The notes: generated by a model from the sequence alone, not told the origin. A stretch of DNA of 64,000 nt from Saprospiraceae bacterium (GCA_028279185.1 JANQSS010000101.1:44552-108551), one strand, 5' to 3'; shown: positions 9,220 to 19,900, counted from the stretch's first letter. Translations and numbers: made by a program.

Positions 9220-11049
9220 ATGTCTAACATAGTACGATCAGCGATGGCACATGCCGATGACTCCGCACGCTCAATTCACAGTGATACTTATCGTGTGGAT
9301 CCTCCAAACTGGTTTGTGGGTATGCAAAACAATCTACTTCAATTGTTAATCCAAGGTCAACATATAGGGAATTGCCGTGCAGAATTGAAAGCGACAAAAG
9401 ATGTTAAAATCCTTGATAATAAAAAACTGGACAGTGGGAATTATTTAATTCTCTACTTAGAAATTAAACCTGATGCTCATCCACAAAACTTTGTCATTGA
9501 ATTACGTGGTGAAAAAAGTCATTTTGTAATTCCATACCAACTACGAAAGAAACAAGCACAGCCATTGCCAATTAATGGATCGGATGTGTTGTATTTAATT
9601 ATGCCAGACCGGTTCGCCAATGGAAATCCTAATACGGACAATATTGGCGGTATGCGAGAAAAGATGAATCGCAGTGATCCAAATGGAAGACACGGAGGCG
9701 ATATTCAAGGGATAATAAATCAATTACATTATATAGAGCAACTGGGTGTAACAACTTTGTGGCTAAATCCAGTGTATGAAAACAATATGAAGGTTTGCTC
9801 CTACCACGGATATTCCATTACGGACCATTACCGAGTTGACCCTAGATTGGGTGATTTGGAAAAATATATTGAATTATGCTCAAAAGCGCATGACCGGGGC
9901 CTAAAAGTGATTAAGGACATGATTTTCAATCATATTGGCCTATTCCATCATTGGATGGCTGATGTGCCCAAAGCTGATTTTATTAATAAGGGTCATCAAA
10001 GAGTTGGAGCAAATTATAATGGCGCCATTGTGACAGATCCTCATGCTTCAGAAAAGGATAAAGACATTATGTCGATCGCTTGGTTTGATGGAACAATGCC
10101 TGGATTAAATTTAAAAAATAAAGACGTCAGAAAATATTTGACGCAACATTCTTTGTGGTGGATCGAAATGACAAACCTTGATGGTATCCGTATGGACACC
10201 TATCCATATCCTGATAGTTTTGCCATGGCAGAATGGGTGAATGAAGTGATCAAAGAATATCCGACTTTATTTATTGTTGGGGAAACATGGCTAAATACGC
10301 CTTCTCAAATGGCCTATTGGACAAATAATAATCTGAATGTCGATTATAAGTCGAAACTCCCTAGTATTTCGGACTTTGGCATCGCTTCAGCCATTGATCG
10401 TGCTTTCAGAGAGAAGAAGGGAATGCTAGAACTCTACCAAGTGGTGACGAATGATTTCGTGTTTCATACACCTAATCGTAACAAAATATTTGTGGATAAT
10501 CACGACATGAATCGATCTTTCACAACGTTGAATGCTAAGGTGGAAGACTATTTGATGGCTTACACCTTTTTACTTACAACAAGGGGCATTCCACAAATAT
10601 TTTATGGTGCAGAGGTCGGTATGGAAGGAGAAAAGCCAGATGGCGAAATTCGAAAAGACATGCCAGGTGGGTGGGGAGGTGAAAAAAACGTGTTTGAGTC
10701 CAAAGGTCTATCAAGTACAGAAGTGTTTATATTAGACTATCTGAAAAAACTCCTCAATTGGCGTAAATCGAAAAGACTATTTGCCTATAACAATTTGATT
10801 CATTTTTTACCGATAGAAGAATTATACGTTTATGGACGTCGTCAGGAAGATGAAGCGATAGTTGTCATATTAAATTATCGGGACGAAAATGTAGACTTGA
10901 ATTTTGAACACTACCAAGAATTATTTGAATCATTCAATAAAGGATTTGAAATATTGAATGATATTGAAATAACTACTTTTGAAAATATCTCAATTCCGGC
11001 AAAAAGTAGTTATATAATTGAATTACAAAAAACAGAAAGTGATGATTAA
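9220..11049 (+). CDS. glycoside hydrolase family 13 (neopullulanase/cyclomaltodextrinase-type)
   Basis: Alpha-glucan hydrolase of 609 residues. An N-terminal beta-sandwich (about 25-110, with DPPNWFVGM typical of the cyclomaltodextrinase N-domain) precedes the TIM barrel. Catalytic residues are visible: nucleophile D326 in LDGIRMDTYPY, acid/base E355 in IVGETW, and D429 in FVDNHD. A C-terminal beta domain follows. Relatives in this phylum are usually exported, but this N-terminus has no hydrophobic segment, so a cytoplasmic enzyme is inferred. ATG 9220 is chosen; TTG 9208 is possible. The 3' end overlaps the HAD gene by 8 bases, indicating translational coupling. Confidence 0.93.
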   Translation: MSNIVRSAMAHADDSARSIHSDTYRVDPPNWFVGMQNNLLQLLIQGQHIGNCRAELKATKDVKILDNKKLDSGNYLILYLEIKPDAHPQNFVIELRGEKSHFVIPYQLRKKQAQPLPINGSDVLYLIMPDRFANGNPNTDNIGGMREKMNRSDPNGRHGGDIQGIINQLHYIEQLGVTTLWLNPVYENNMKVCSYHGYSITDHYRVDPRLGDLEKYIELCSKAHDRGLKVIKDMIFNHIGLFHHWMADVPKADFINKGHQRVGANYNGAIVTDPHASEKDKDIMSIAWFDGTMPGLNLKNKDVRKYLTQHSLWWIEMTNLDGIRMDTYPYPDSFAMAEWVNEVIKEYPTLFIVGETWLNTPSQMAYWTNNNLNVDYKSKLPSISDFGIASAIDRAFREKKGMLELYQVVTNDFVFHTPNRNKIFVDNHDMNRSFTTLNAKVEDYLMAYTFLLTTRGIPQIFYGAEVGMEGEKPDGEIRKDMPGGWGGEKNVFESKGLSSTEVFILDYLKKLLNWRKSKRLFAYNNLIHFLPIEELYVYGRRQEDEAIVVILNYRDENVDLNFEHYQELFESFNKGFEILNDIEITTFENISIPAKSSYIIELQKTESDD

Positions 11050-11746
11050 TCAACGACGGTTTGATTGGATAATGTTCGATCTTGACAATACGCTTGTTGA
11101 TTTCAATGTGGCCAGCAGACGAGCGCTACATGACACCTTAAAGGCGGTAAATATCAACTTAACGGACGAATTGTATTCTGTCTATAAAAGAATTAACTAT
11201 ACCATTTGGTCTGAATTTGAACAAAACAAAATTGACGCAATTACCTTGCGAACAAGGCGGTTCGATCTATTTTTTGAAGAGCTTGGACAAACTCCTGTCC
11301 CAGCGGGATTGTTTAGTGCAGATTATTTGAAAAGAATTATTGATCATACATTCGTATTTGAAGGTGTCGTGGATTTATTAGCCAAATTACACATTGATCA
11401 TCGTTTAAGTATAATAACAAATGGTCTGAAAGAAGTCCAACGCCCGCGATTACAAAGACTTAATTTAATGCAATACTTTGATAGTATTATTGTATCGGAT
11501 GAAATTGGCGTGGCCAAACCTGATGCCGCCTTTTTCAAGTATGCTCATCAATCAATCACTGACAAAGTAGAAAAATCACGCATATTAGTGGTTGGCGATA
11601 ATATTGAAGCCGATGTCCAGGGGGCCATGAACTTTGGGTTTGAAGCTTGTTGGCTGCATCATGGCAAGTCAAAAGTTCGTAATATTCAACCATCATTCGA
11701 AATAGAACATATAGGCGAATTTGCTGACCTTATAGAATCGCTCTAA
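11042..11746 (+). CDS. YjjG-type HAD-superfamily noncanonical pyrimidine nucleotidase
   Basis: HAD hydrolase of 234 residues. Motif I is MFDLDNTLVDF near the N-terminus, motif II is IITNG, the motif III Lys is in VAKPDAAFF, and motif IV is VVGDNIEADVQGA. A helical cap lies between motifs I and II. Length and motif text fit the YjjG family, which dephosphorylates noncanonical pyrimidine nucleoside monophosphates; a generic phosphatase role cannot be excluded. ATG 11042 overlaps the end of the GH13 gene and gives the standard family N-terminus. Confidence 0.9.
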   Translation: MINQRRFDWIMFDLDNTLVDFNVASRRALHDTLKAVNINLTDELYSVYKRINYTIWSEFEQNKIDAITLRTRRFDLFFEELGQTPVPAGLFSADYLKRIIDHTFVFEGVVDLLAKLHIDHRLSIITNGLKEVQRPRLQRLNLMQYFDSIIVSDEIGVAKPDAAFFKYAHQSITDKVEKSRILVVGDNIEADVQGAMNFGFEACWLHHGKSKVRNIQPSFEIEHIGEFADLIESL

Positions 11747-11778
11747 CCGCTAAATTGCCATTAGTGGCTAAATAATAA

Positions 11779-12699
11779 TCACCCACCATTCTTCTTCGAA
11801 GGAATTTTGTATGCCAGGCCCAGGTTTAAACTGTAACCGGCGCCTGTGTTTTTGCCAGCTAAAAAGCTTCCACCACTCAATTCGATTTCCCAGGATGGGC
11901 TTGGGAATATTTTAAGACCACCACCTGCCTGAAAATAGAATGCACTTGGGTTGGTGATTGTTGGAGTATAATCAGCATAACTAAAGATACCGACTGCTTG
12001 CAGGGGGAAATAACTTAGAAAGACTTTGAACGGAATGAACACATCGTTATGAGGAAGTGCGTCTCGTCCAAGACGCGCGACAACGCTCAATTCGGCATAT
12101 CCGTAAAGTTGTTCAGCTAGTTTGCCATTGTAATTAAGCTGCGACCAAAACTGAACACCTGTATTATCAAGAGATGGTATAGAAGAGTTCAAATTCTGTC
12201 CGTTTTGGCCTAGCGGAATCAATAAAATGAACTTGCTGGAAAGGCCGGGAATCTTTTCCGAAAAGCGCCAACTCAACTTAGGACCGATGTGGGAGAATGA
12301 GGTTTGCGCCGTTCTTCCATTGTTTTCGTACCGCAATGTTTCGAGCGGAGAATCATTACTTGAATGGTCTCGGGATGCCCGGAAGTAAGCGTCAATTCCC
12401 CAATCGATTTTCTTTTGTGGATTGAAAAAATTCAATTCCAGGATATTAGTAACGAAAGATCTACGAGCTGTATCAGTTATGCGACTTCCACCCTGATCAA
12501 AATTTTCAGTTTGTGTATAGAGATTTGTGTACAGTTTAACCGTAGTGAATGATTCATTTTGTTGTCCGAATACTGCCGGAGTCACAAATAGAAGGCCGAT
12601 GGCAAGTAACGTTATGTGAATTACGATGCCAAATCCAGTTGAATTTAGATCGTCGCTGTATGCATTTGAAGATTTTACTTTTGCAGTAGTCAATTTCAT
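11779..12699 (-). CDS. hypothetical outer-membrane beta-barrel-type protein
   Basis: The 306-residue product has a long N-region, then a hydrophobic segment ending near FGQQ (about residues 25-46) that should be a signal peptide. The remainder consists of alternating hydrophobic/polar strands rich in aromatic residues, such as YGYAELSVVARLG and SYFPLQAVGIFSYADY, and ends in strand-like sequence. This fits a small outer-membrane barrel, perhaps a transporter-type porin, but I recognise no specific family. It is monocistronic and convergent with the YjjG gene. Confidence 0.7.
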   Translation of the reverse strand: MKLTTAKVKSSNAYSDDLNSTGFGIVIHITLLAIGLLFVTPAVFGQQNESFTTVKLYTNLYTQTENFDQGGSRITDTARRSFVTNILELNFFNPQKKIDWGIDAYFRASRDHSSNDSPLETLRYENNGRTAQTSFSHIGPKLSWRFSEKIPGLSSKFILLIPLGQNGQNLNSSIPSLDNTGVQFWSQLNYNGKLAEQLYGYAELSVVARLGRDALPHNDVFIPFKVFLSYFPLQAVGIFSYADYTPTITNPSAFYFQAGGGLKIFPSPSWEIELSGGSFLAGKNTGAGYSLNLGLAYKIPSKKNGG

Positions 12700-12842
12700 T
12701 TTTGTTGATTTACAATAAGTTATACATTAAATAAAATCAAATACTGTTATACTGTGACGGTCTGCTGGCAAGCAAGACTTAGTAGAAATGCATTTGCGAT
12801 GCAATTGTTCACCAATTTGATCCAATTGTGCCGTGAAAAGTG

Positions 12843-12850
12843 TAACTTTG
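12843..12850 (+). promoter_or_regulatory. -7 promoter box of the rpsF-rpsR-rplI operon
   Basis: TAACTTTG matches TAnnTTTG in full and lies 37 bases before the rpsF ATG. A TTTG at 12816-12819, 23 bases upstream of the box, could serve as the -33 element. Confidence 0.65.
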
Positions 12851-12887
12851 CCGCCCGAAATTATTAATATTTAAAAGGTTTGATTTT

Positions 12888-13331
12888 ATGTTAAATTATG
12901 AAATTACGTTCATCGTTGATCCAGTGCTGTCCAGCGATGAAATTGACGCGACAGCTCAGACCTATGTTGATATGCTCAAAAATGAAGGGTGCAATATCGT
13001 TCATAGAGATGCAATGGGACTTCGTCAGTTGGCGTACCCAATCAACAAGCGCACTTCTGGTGTGTACTTCTGTGTTGAGTTTCAGTCGGAAGACGGTACT
13101 ATTATTCCTCGCGCTGAACTGGCGTTGACCCGTGACGAGCGCATCATGCGTTTCTTAACTGTTCGTTTGGACAAATATGGCGTCAAGTACAATCAAGACA
13201 AACGCGATGGAAAAATTGGCGTTAAACGAGCATCTGCAAAAGCTGAGCCAACGCCTGCCATGGCAAAAGCGGCACCTGCAGCGGCCACAACTACCGCCAC
13301 TACAACATCCGCAAGCTCAGAAGAAGAATAA
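12888..13331 (+). CDS. rpsF: 30S ribosomal protein S6
   Basis: S6 of the small subunit platform, which binds S18. The core (residues 1-105) shows the usual start LNYEITFIVDP and the segment ALTRDERIMRFLTVRLDKY. The last 40 or so residues form a low-complexity Ala/Thr/Ser tail ending in three Glu, probably disordered; acidic or Ala-rich tails on S6 are common, but this one is long. It is the first gene of a three-gene ribosomal operon; rpsR follows after 31 bases. Confidence 0.97.
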   Translation: MLNYEITFIVDPVLSSDEIDATAQTYVDMLKNEGCNIVHRDAMGLRQLAYPINKRTSGVYFCVEFQSEDGTIIPRAELALTRDERIMRFLTVRLDKYGVKYNQDKRDGKIGVKRASAKAEPTPAMAKAAPAAATTTATTTSASSEEE

Positions 13332-13362
13332 TTCAATACATTAATCCAGAAATTAACTAATC

Positions 13363-13629
13363 ATGGCATCAAGAGATGATATAAAATTCCTAAGCAATCC
13401 TAAGCTGGGACAAAACCAAAAAAAATACTGTCGGTTTCGCCGATTTGGAATCCGACATATTGATTATAAAGATCCAGATTTTCTGCTCCAATTCGTTAAT
13501 GAACAAGGAAAGATTCTTCCAAGACGGATTACAGGTAATTCCTTAAAGTATCAGCGTAAGATGGCAACTGCTATCAAGCGTGCGCGCCACCTCGCTATGT
13601 TACCATATGTAACAGATCAGCTGAAATAA
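13363..13629 (+). CDS. rpsR: 30S ribosomal protein S18
   Basis: S18 of 88 residues, the partner of S6 in the 30S platform. Diagnostic segments are [27 protein letters not shown] and the basic [13 protein letters not shown] near the C-terminus. The four Cys of zinc-binding S18 forms are not present, since only one Cys (KKYCRF) is seen. It lies between rpsF and rplI with short gaps, the usual bacterial order. Confidence 0.98.
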   Translation: MASRDDIKFLSNPKLGQNQKKYCRFRRFGIRHIDYKDPDFLLQFVNEQGKILPRRITGNSLKYQRKMATAIKRARHLAMLPYVTDQLK

Positions 13630-13657
13630 TTCGTATCATTTAGAAAAAGTAAAGATC

Positions 13658-14104
13658 ATGGAAGTTATACTCCTCAACGATATAGAAAAATTAGGCGACC
13701 GCCATGACTTGGTCAAAGTCAAAAATGGCTATGGTCGTAACTACCTCATCCCACAAAAATTGGCGGTCATTGCGAACGCAACAAACCGGAAAAAGTTGGA
13801 TGCAATAAAGGCACGTGAAGCCGCCGAATTAGAACGCCGATTAGATGAATTCAAAGCCATGACCGAAAAGCTTGCTGGTATGGTAATTAAAATCGGAGCC
13901 AAAGCAGGAGCTGAAGACAAAATCTTTGGTTCTGTCACTAATATTCAATTGGCTCAAGCCGTAAAAGAACAGGCTGATATCGACATCGAACGTAAAAAGA
14001 TCACTTTTCCGGAAGAAGTCAAAACACTTGGCACCTACGTAGCCGATGTCAATCTTCACCCGGATCTCGATACGAAAATTAATTTTGAAGTCGTCGAAGA
14101 CTAA
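13658..14104 (+). CDS. rplI: 50S ribosomal protein L9
   Basis: L9 of 148 residues, which binds 23S rRNA and helps keep the reading frame. The N-domain has the hallmark VKNGYGRNYLIPQKLAV near residues 21-37, followed by the long connecting helix and the C-domain. It is the last gene of the rpsF-rpsR-rplI operon; a hairpin terminator starts 22 bases after the stop. Confidence 0.98.
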   Translation: MEVILLNDIEKLGDRHDLVKVKNGYGRNYLIPQKLAVIANATNRKKLDAIKAREAAELERRLDEFKAMTEKLAGMVIKIGAKAGAEDKIFGSVTNIQLAQAVKEQADIDIERKKITFPEEVKTLGTYVADVNLHPDLDTKINFEVVED

Positions 14105-14125
14105 GTTAAGTAGTATCGAAAAAAT

Positions 14126-14155
14126 AAAAGGCGTGGCAATTATGTTACGCCTTTT
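14126..14155 (+). terminator. intrinsic terminator of the ribosomal protein operon
   Basis: A perfect 9-bp stem, AAAAGGCGT at 14126-14134 with ACGCCTTTT at 14147-14155, has a 12-base loop and runs into TTTTT. The A-run on the 5' side means it could also stop transcription arriving from the minus strand. Confidence 0.85.
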
Positions 14156-14205
14156 TAATTTGGGTACGTGTCAATCCAATTTTTAATTCAGCAAAAACCC
14201 ATATT

Positions 14206-15171
14206 TTAAAATAACGTTAGTTGCTTTCCTTCGCTTTCATTGTTGCTCTTGTTTCCGCCATGCGCATCAACTTTTGACTTCTGAATCATGTCGGAAACGT
14301 CAGGGGCGGGATGTGCTTGAGATAGCTTTTTTTTGGAGTTATTGACGGTTCCTATAGTTGACGCTTCGGAATCGTTAGAGGGAATTTTCATTCTGGGTAG
14401 AGGGGTCTCTGCAATACGAATTGGTTTAATTTCCAGGCCGGATCCAATGTCATCAAGCCAGTTTTCAGCTCTTTCATAATCAGGAAAAGCATCTTCAACC
14501 AACTGCCAAAATGCATCACTATGATTAAGTTCGATCAAATGAGCTAATTCATGAATTAGGACATAATCTTGAATCCAGGTTGGACACAATAACAATTTGC
14601 TCGACAAAATTATTTTTCCGTCATGCGAACATGAACCCCATTTTGAATGGATATACTTTAATTTCACCGAATTGTACGGTGCGTTAAAATGTATGTTATT
14701 TAAATGCTTAATTCGATTCTCGAAATAAGAAAGGTAACGCAGACAAAATATTTTATGCAAGAGATTTTGAACCGTTTTTGTGCGGTTTTTCTCACTTATT
14801 TCAGTTTGAAGCTGAAGAAAAATGTCGGCTCCGTGTAATTTTGCCTTAGATCGATTTGACGTTCTTTCGTCAATATGCAAAACGAACGTGTCCGTCATTA
14901 TTCGAATTCTATCACCATGTTCAAAAAGAATGACTTTAAAACGTTCTAACAATGCCGGTGCCTTGTCAAAGCGTTTACTCAGCCATTTCTCCGCCCATTG
15001 AACTTGATCTTGCAATTCGTCTTTACTGAGGTGATCAGAAAGTCTTAGATGAATACGATCGGCCCCGATTGAAATACGTGTATTTCTTCGACGTTCAAAA
15101 TAAATGGCAACGGGAATTTTTACATCACGATATTGCACATAAGCTTCACTATCGGGATTTCTCTTAGCCAT
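14206..15171 (-). CDS. YgjP-type (DUF45) zinc metallopeptidase
   Basis: Soluble protein of 321 residues. The central region carries the family signature: KWGSCS, then HELAHLIELNHSDAFWQ, a gluzincin HExxH motif with a third His (HELAH...H). This is the YgjP/SprT-like WLM group, whose substrates are poorly known. The C-terminal 80 residues are low-complexity and probably disordered. Its ATG overlaps the serC stop by one base (TAATG), so it is translated as the second gene of a serC operon. Confidence 0.9.
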   Translation of the reverse strand: MAKRNPDSEAYVQYRDVKIPVAIYFERRRNTRISIGADRIHLRLSDHLSKDELQDQVQWAEKWLSKRFDKAPALLERFKVILFEHGDRIRIMTDTFVLHIDERTSNRSKAKLHGADIFLQLQTEISEKNRTKTVQNLLHKIFCLRYLSYFENRIKHLNNIHFNAPYNSVKLKYIHSKWGSCSHDGKIILSSKLLLCPTWIQDYVLIHELAHLIELNHSDAFWQLVEDAFPDYERAENWLDDIGSGLEIKPIRIAETPLPRMKIPSNDSEASTIGTVNNSKKKLSQAHPAPDVSDMIQKSKVDAHGGNKSNNESEGKQLTLF

Positions 15172-16238
15172 TATGATTTACGTTCAAATTCTTTCATCAC
15201 GTCTACTAAGTGCTGAATACTAGTTTGAGGCATAGCATTGTAAATACTGGCGCGAAAACCACCAACGGATCGATGACCTTTTAAGCCACTTATTTTTTCT
15301 TCAGTACACACATCGAGGAATCGTGATGTCAAATCTGGATCTTTACATACAAACGTAACATTCATTAAAGAGCGATCTTCTTGTTCAGCCGTACCTTCAA
15401 ACAAAGAACTGGCATCTATTGCATCGTACAAGATCTTGGCTTTCATTTCATTTTTTTCCTGCATCATGCCTAGTCCGCCTTGTTCCTTAATCCATTCCAT
15501 CACTAACAAGGAAACATAAATAGGAAATACGGGTGGCGTGTTGAATGCAGAGTCTTTATCGATGTGCGTTTGATAATCAAGCATTGTTGGAATCGCTCTG
15601 TCGGTTTTTCCCAGCATGTCTTTTCGCAAGATGACTAAAGTCGTACCTGCAGGTCCCATATTTTTTTGCGCACCCGCGTATATACAACCAAATTTATCGA
15701 TGGGCATCGGCCTCGAAAATATATCCGAGGAGGCATCACAAATAATGGGCATTTTTGTCTCAGGCCATTTGTGATACTGGGTGCCAAATATGGTATTGTT
15801 GCTTGTAATATGAAGAAATTGTCCATTGCCAGGAATTGGATTCGGTTTTGGGATATAGTTAAAATTGGCTTCTTCCGATGAGGCTAGTTCGACAATATTT
15901 CCGAATGCCCTAGCTTCTTTTATTGCCTTTTTTGACCATGTACCCGTATTGATGTAATATCCAATTTGATCTGATCCGAGCAAGTTCATAGCCGTCATGA
16001 AAAATTGTGTTGATGCTCCACCAGTCAAAAACATGACGTCGAAGTCATCAGTCAAACCCAGTAGTTCTTTCACGCATGTCTGAGCTCGGTGCATAACCTC
16101 AACAAACTGTGGGCCGCGATGTGAAACTTCCAATATTGAAAGTCCTGTATCAGCAAAATTTTCGATTGCAGCGGCAGCTTGCTTAAAGACCATTTCGGGT
16201 AAAATTGAAGGTCCGGCACTAAAATTGTGTGGTTTCAT
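15171..16238 (-). CDS. serC: 3-phosphoserine/phosphohydroxythreonine transaminase
   Basis: PLP-dependent enzyme of 355 residues that transfers an amino group from glutamate to 3-phosphohydroxypyruvate in serine synthesis, and also acts in PLP synthesis. The start KPHNFSAGPSILP, the segment FLTGGASTQFFM and the PLP-Lys motif IYAGAQKNMGPAGTT are diagnostic, as is GGFRASIYNAMP at the C-terminus. It heads a two-gene unit with the YgjP-type protease. Confidence 0.97.
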   Translation of the reverse strand: MKPHNFSAGPSILPEMVFKQAAAAIENFADTGLSILEVSHRGPQFVEVMHRAQTCVKELLGLTDDFDVMFLTGGASTQFFMTAMNLLGSDQIGYYINTGTWSKKAIKEARAFGNIVELASSEEANFNYIPKPNPIPGNGQFLHITSNNTIFGTQYHKWPETKMPIICDASSDIFSRPMPIDKFGCIYAGAQKNMGPAGTTLVILRKDMLGKTDRAIPTMLDYQTHIDKDSAFNTPPVFPIYVSLLVMEWIKEQGGLGMMQEKNEMKAKILYDAIDASSLFEGTAEQEDRSLMNVTFVCKDPDLTSRFLDVCTEEKISGLKGHRSVGGFRASIYNAMPQTSIQHLVDVMKEFERKS

Positions 16239-16381
16239 ATCTTGTATACGTTTTTAGCAAGCAATTGGATGATCGCTAGCGGTTAAATTGAGTCCGAAAA
16301 GTAGTGAAAAGCCTTGATTTATAAGCAGTCGTATATTAAATATTTACAACATTTTTGCAATCCACAATTAAACCCGACGAT

Positions 16382-16915
16382 ATGAAAGTTTTTGGTATTG
16401 GCCTTGAAAAAACAGGTACGAACTCTTTGGGCCGGGCGCTTGAAATTCTTGGCTTCAAAGAACACAAGGGATTTGATGCACGACTGTTACAGTTGGCTAA
16501 ACAGGGACTCACTGAGGAAGTGTTGAATGAAGCTGTCGCGTACAACAATTTTGAAAATTACCCCTGGGCATTTCTCTACAAAGACGCTTACCAGCGCTTT
16601 CCGGACGCAAAATTCATACTAACAAAGCGAACAACTCCTATTCGTTGGTTTAATAGCCTCTGCCATCATGCACGCAGGACTGGACCGGATGAAACAAGAC
16701 AACTTGTCTATGGTCATGCGATGCCAAATTTATTCGAAGAAGAAGACATTCAATTTTATTCGGATCATATTCAAAACGTACGGGATTTTTTCGATGAAAA
16801 TGATTCGTCACGTTTGCTAGAAGTATGTTGGGCCCATGATGATGGATGGAACGAACTATGTTCATTTTTACAGTGCGACGAACCTGAAGAGGAATTTCCA
16901 CATGTAAAGAAATAA
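16382..16915 (+). CDS. sulfotransferase-family (Sulfotransfer_4-like) protein
   Basis: Small P-loop protein of 177 residues, counting from ATG 16382. The start FGIGLEKTGTNSLGRALEIL holds the 5'-phosphosulfate loop KTGTNSL typical of PAPS-dependent sulfotransferases. Downstream, PDAKFILTKRTTPIRWFNSL resembles the 3'-phosphate-binding strand with its Arg. At this length it is a minimal form; the acceptor is unknown and activity is not proven. The stop lies 15 bases from the convergent end of leuS. Confidence 0.82.
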   Translation: MKVFGIGLEKTGTNSLGRALEILGFKEHKGFDARLLQLAKQGLTEEVLNEAVAYNNFENYPWAFLYKDAYQRFPDAKFILTKRTTPIRWFNSLCHHARRTGPDETRQLVYGHAMPNLFEEEDIQFYSDHIQNVRDFFDENDSSRLLEVCWAHDDGWNELCSFLQCDEPEEEFPHVKK

Positions 16916-16929
16916 TCCGGATGCCGAAG

Positions 16930-19900
16930 TCATACAACGATGTTAATCATCCGACCAGGTATTACGATTACCTTGCGAATTTGTTTGCCTTCGATCCATT
17001 TTTGAATTTCTTCTAATTCTACAGCTCGCTTTTCCAATTCTTCTTTTGTGCTGTCACTTGGAAAAGCGACAACAGCCCGTTTTTTACCATTGATGGAAAT
17101 TGGATAGTCGGTTTCTCGTTCAACTAAATAGGATTCATTATAAGCAGGAAAAGAAGCGGTCGTAATAGATATGTCGGACCCGCTTAGCGCGTTCAACTCC
17201 TCGGCTATGTGAGGCGCAAAAGGAGAGAGTACAGTGACTAATGGCAAGAGTATGCCACGCTTATTACAGCCTAATTTTTTGAGCTCATTGGTTGCAATCA
17301 TAAATTGACTCACACATGTATTAAATGAAAAACGCTCAATATCTTCAGATACTTTTTTGATGGTTTGATGCAAGATTTTCAATTCTTCTGTACTTGGATC
17401 AGTCTCAGACAATAAAAATTTTCCGTCCGTAAAAAACAGGCCATAAAATCGATGCAAAAACTTCGAAACGCCATCAATTCCTTTTGTGTCCCAAGGTTTT
17501 GACTGCTCAATTGGACCCAGAAACATCTCATACATGCGAAAAACATCAGCCCCATATCGTTCAACTACCTCGTCAGGATTGATGACATTATATTTTGATT
17601 TAGACATTTTTTCGACTGCATGACCACAAATGTATTCACCGTCTTCATTTGTAATTATAAGGGCATTCGCATTTTCGGGGGAGGCCTTTAAAAATTTAGT
17701 AATATCCAATTTGTCATTGGAAACCAAGTGTATGTCTACATGAATGGCCGTCACATGATTGGTATCTCGAACCATATCTTTAGAAATGTAGACCGGTGTC
17801 GATTCCATGTCTGGTGATATTGGTGAAGGTTTTTCACCTTCTCTTGCTCGATGTATTTTTTTAATAAACAAATCAAAATTGTTCCAATACTTTCCAATTT
17901 CTTCAATGGGAATACCAAGTAAAGTCCAACCCTCTTCTTGAAACCTGTCATAGGTATCGTTGATTAGATGTACTAATTTTGAGGCTGATTTAATTTCGAT
18001 GGCAAGCTTAAATTCTGGAATAGCAAAATCCACGTAAATACCTGCGACGGGATAATTATGCTGAACATCTTCTCGATACTCTTTCAATTTTTTTGAGAAA
18101 AAATATTCTGCCATTTGCTCATTCGCCCTATAGACAAAGTTTGATCGTCCCTGAATCATCCCTTGGTTAACAAGTTTTTTAAAAGGCTCAGAGGTTGGAA
18201 CTTTACCTAAGTCGAACAGCACCTTATGCCAAAATCGGCTGTATAACAGATGACCAACAGCATGTTCAGTTCCACCTATATATAAATCTACGTCTTGCCA
18301 GTAGTCCATTGCATCACGACCCGCAAATGCTGCCTCATTGTGTGGGTCCATATATCGCAAATAATACCATGAAGAACCTGCAAATCCTGGCATCGTATCC
18401 GTTTCTCGAATAAAACCATTATCCAGTTTCTGCCAATGTTCAAGTCTAGCTAGAGGTGATTTAGCACCAGATGCCGGCTTAAAATCACTTAATTCAGGCA
18501 GCTCTAATGGCAAGTCTGATAGTTCTAGTCCAAAGCTGACGCCTTCTGAATCATAAACAATTGGAAACGGTTCTCCCCAGTAACGCTGTCGGCTGTAATT
18601 GGCATCGCGTAATTTATATTGGATTTGTCTTTGGCCGATGTTTTCCTGCTCGAGATGAGTGATCATTTTATTAATGGCATCAGGTATAGATAGGCCATTG
18701 ATAATGGCTGAATTGATCAATGTGCCTACTTTGTCTTCCATGGTTGCATTCGAATGAGCACTTCGATCCACAACTTCAATGATTTCCAAATTGAAGTGTG
18801 AAGCAAATGCGTGATCACGCGTATCGTCGCTCGGGACGGCCATAATAGCTCCTGTGCCATAATCCATGAGGACATACTCTGCGATAAAAATTGGGATCCT
18901 TTTCTCTGATACTGGATTGATGGCATACGCTCCTGTAAATGCTCCACTAACTTCCTTGTCAGCCATGCGTTCCCTGTCTGATTTGCTCCCAGAAGCGGTA
19001 ATATAGGCCTGCACTTCAGTTTTTTGTTCCGATGTAGATATAACGGGGACGAGAGGGTGCTCAGGTGCTAAAACCATGAAGGTTGCTCCATAAATAGTAT
19101 CTGGTCGTGTGGTAAAGATTTCAAGTTTTTCGTCTATTCCCTCAACTTCAAATAATATGCTAGCACCTACTGACTTACCAATCCAATTTCGCTGCATAGC
19201 TTTAAGCGCCGGAGTCCATTCCAAACTATCGATTGAATCCAGTAGTCGCTCAGCATAAGCAGTTATGCGCAATGACCATTGCAACATCGGGCGACGTTCA
19301 ACCGGATAGTTTCCGCGTTCCGATCGACCATCTTTTACCTCATCATTGGCCAATACCGTACCCAGGCCTTCACACCAATTAACAAAAGTGACTTTTCGAT
19401 ACGCAAGGCGATAATTCATTAATGCATCGTCCTGTTCTTTTTTACTCATCGAACGCCAGTCGGAGGCGGTGAAAGGAGTCTCATTAGAGTGGTTAGCTAA
19501 GACTGCTGTGCTCCCTCCACGCTCAAATGCTTTCACCAGGGCCGAAATTGGAAGCGCCTTATTTGCTTCAACGTCATAGTAGTGGCCAAACAATTGCAAG
19601 AAAATCCATTGCGTCCATTTGTAATAGGAGGGATCACTTGTACGTACTTCTCGCGACCAATCAAAACAAAAACCGATATCCTCCAACTGATCTTTATATC
19701 GTTGAATGTTTTTTTCCGTAGATTTCGCAGGATGAATGCCATGAACAATTGCATATTGCTCAGCTGGCAGTCCAAATGCATCAAAACCCATCGGGTGTAA
19801 AACGTTGAATCCGCACAGCCTTTTATATCGGGATATGATGTCACTCGCGATGTACCCCAATGGGTGACCAACATGTAGCCCGGAACCTGACGGATAAGGG

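Noticed and set aside
11744..11770. 10-bp imperfect hairpin after the YjjG gene as terminator
   Set aside because: One mismatch, one wobble pair and no T run; overlaps the stop codon.
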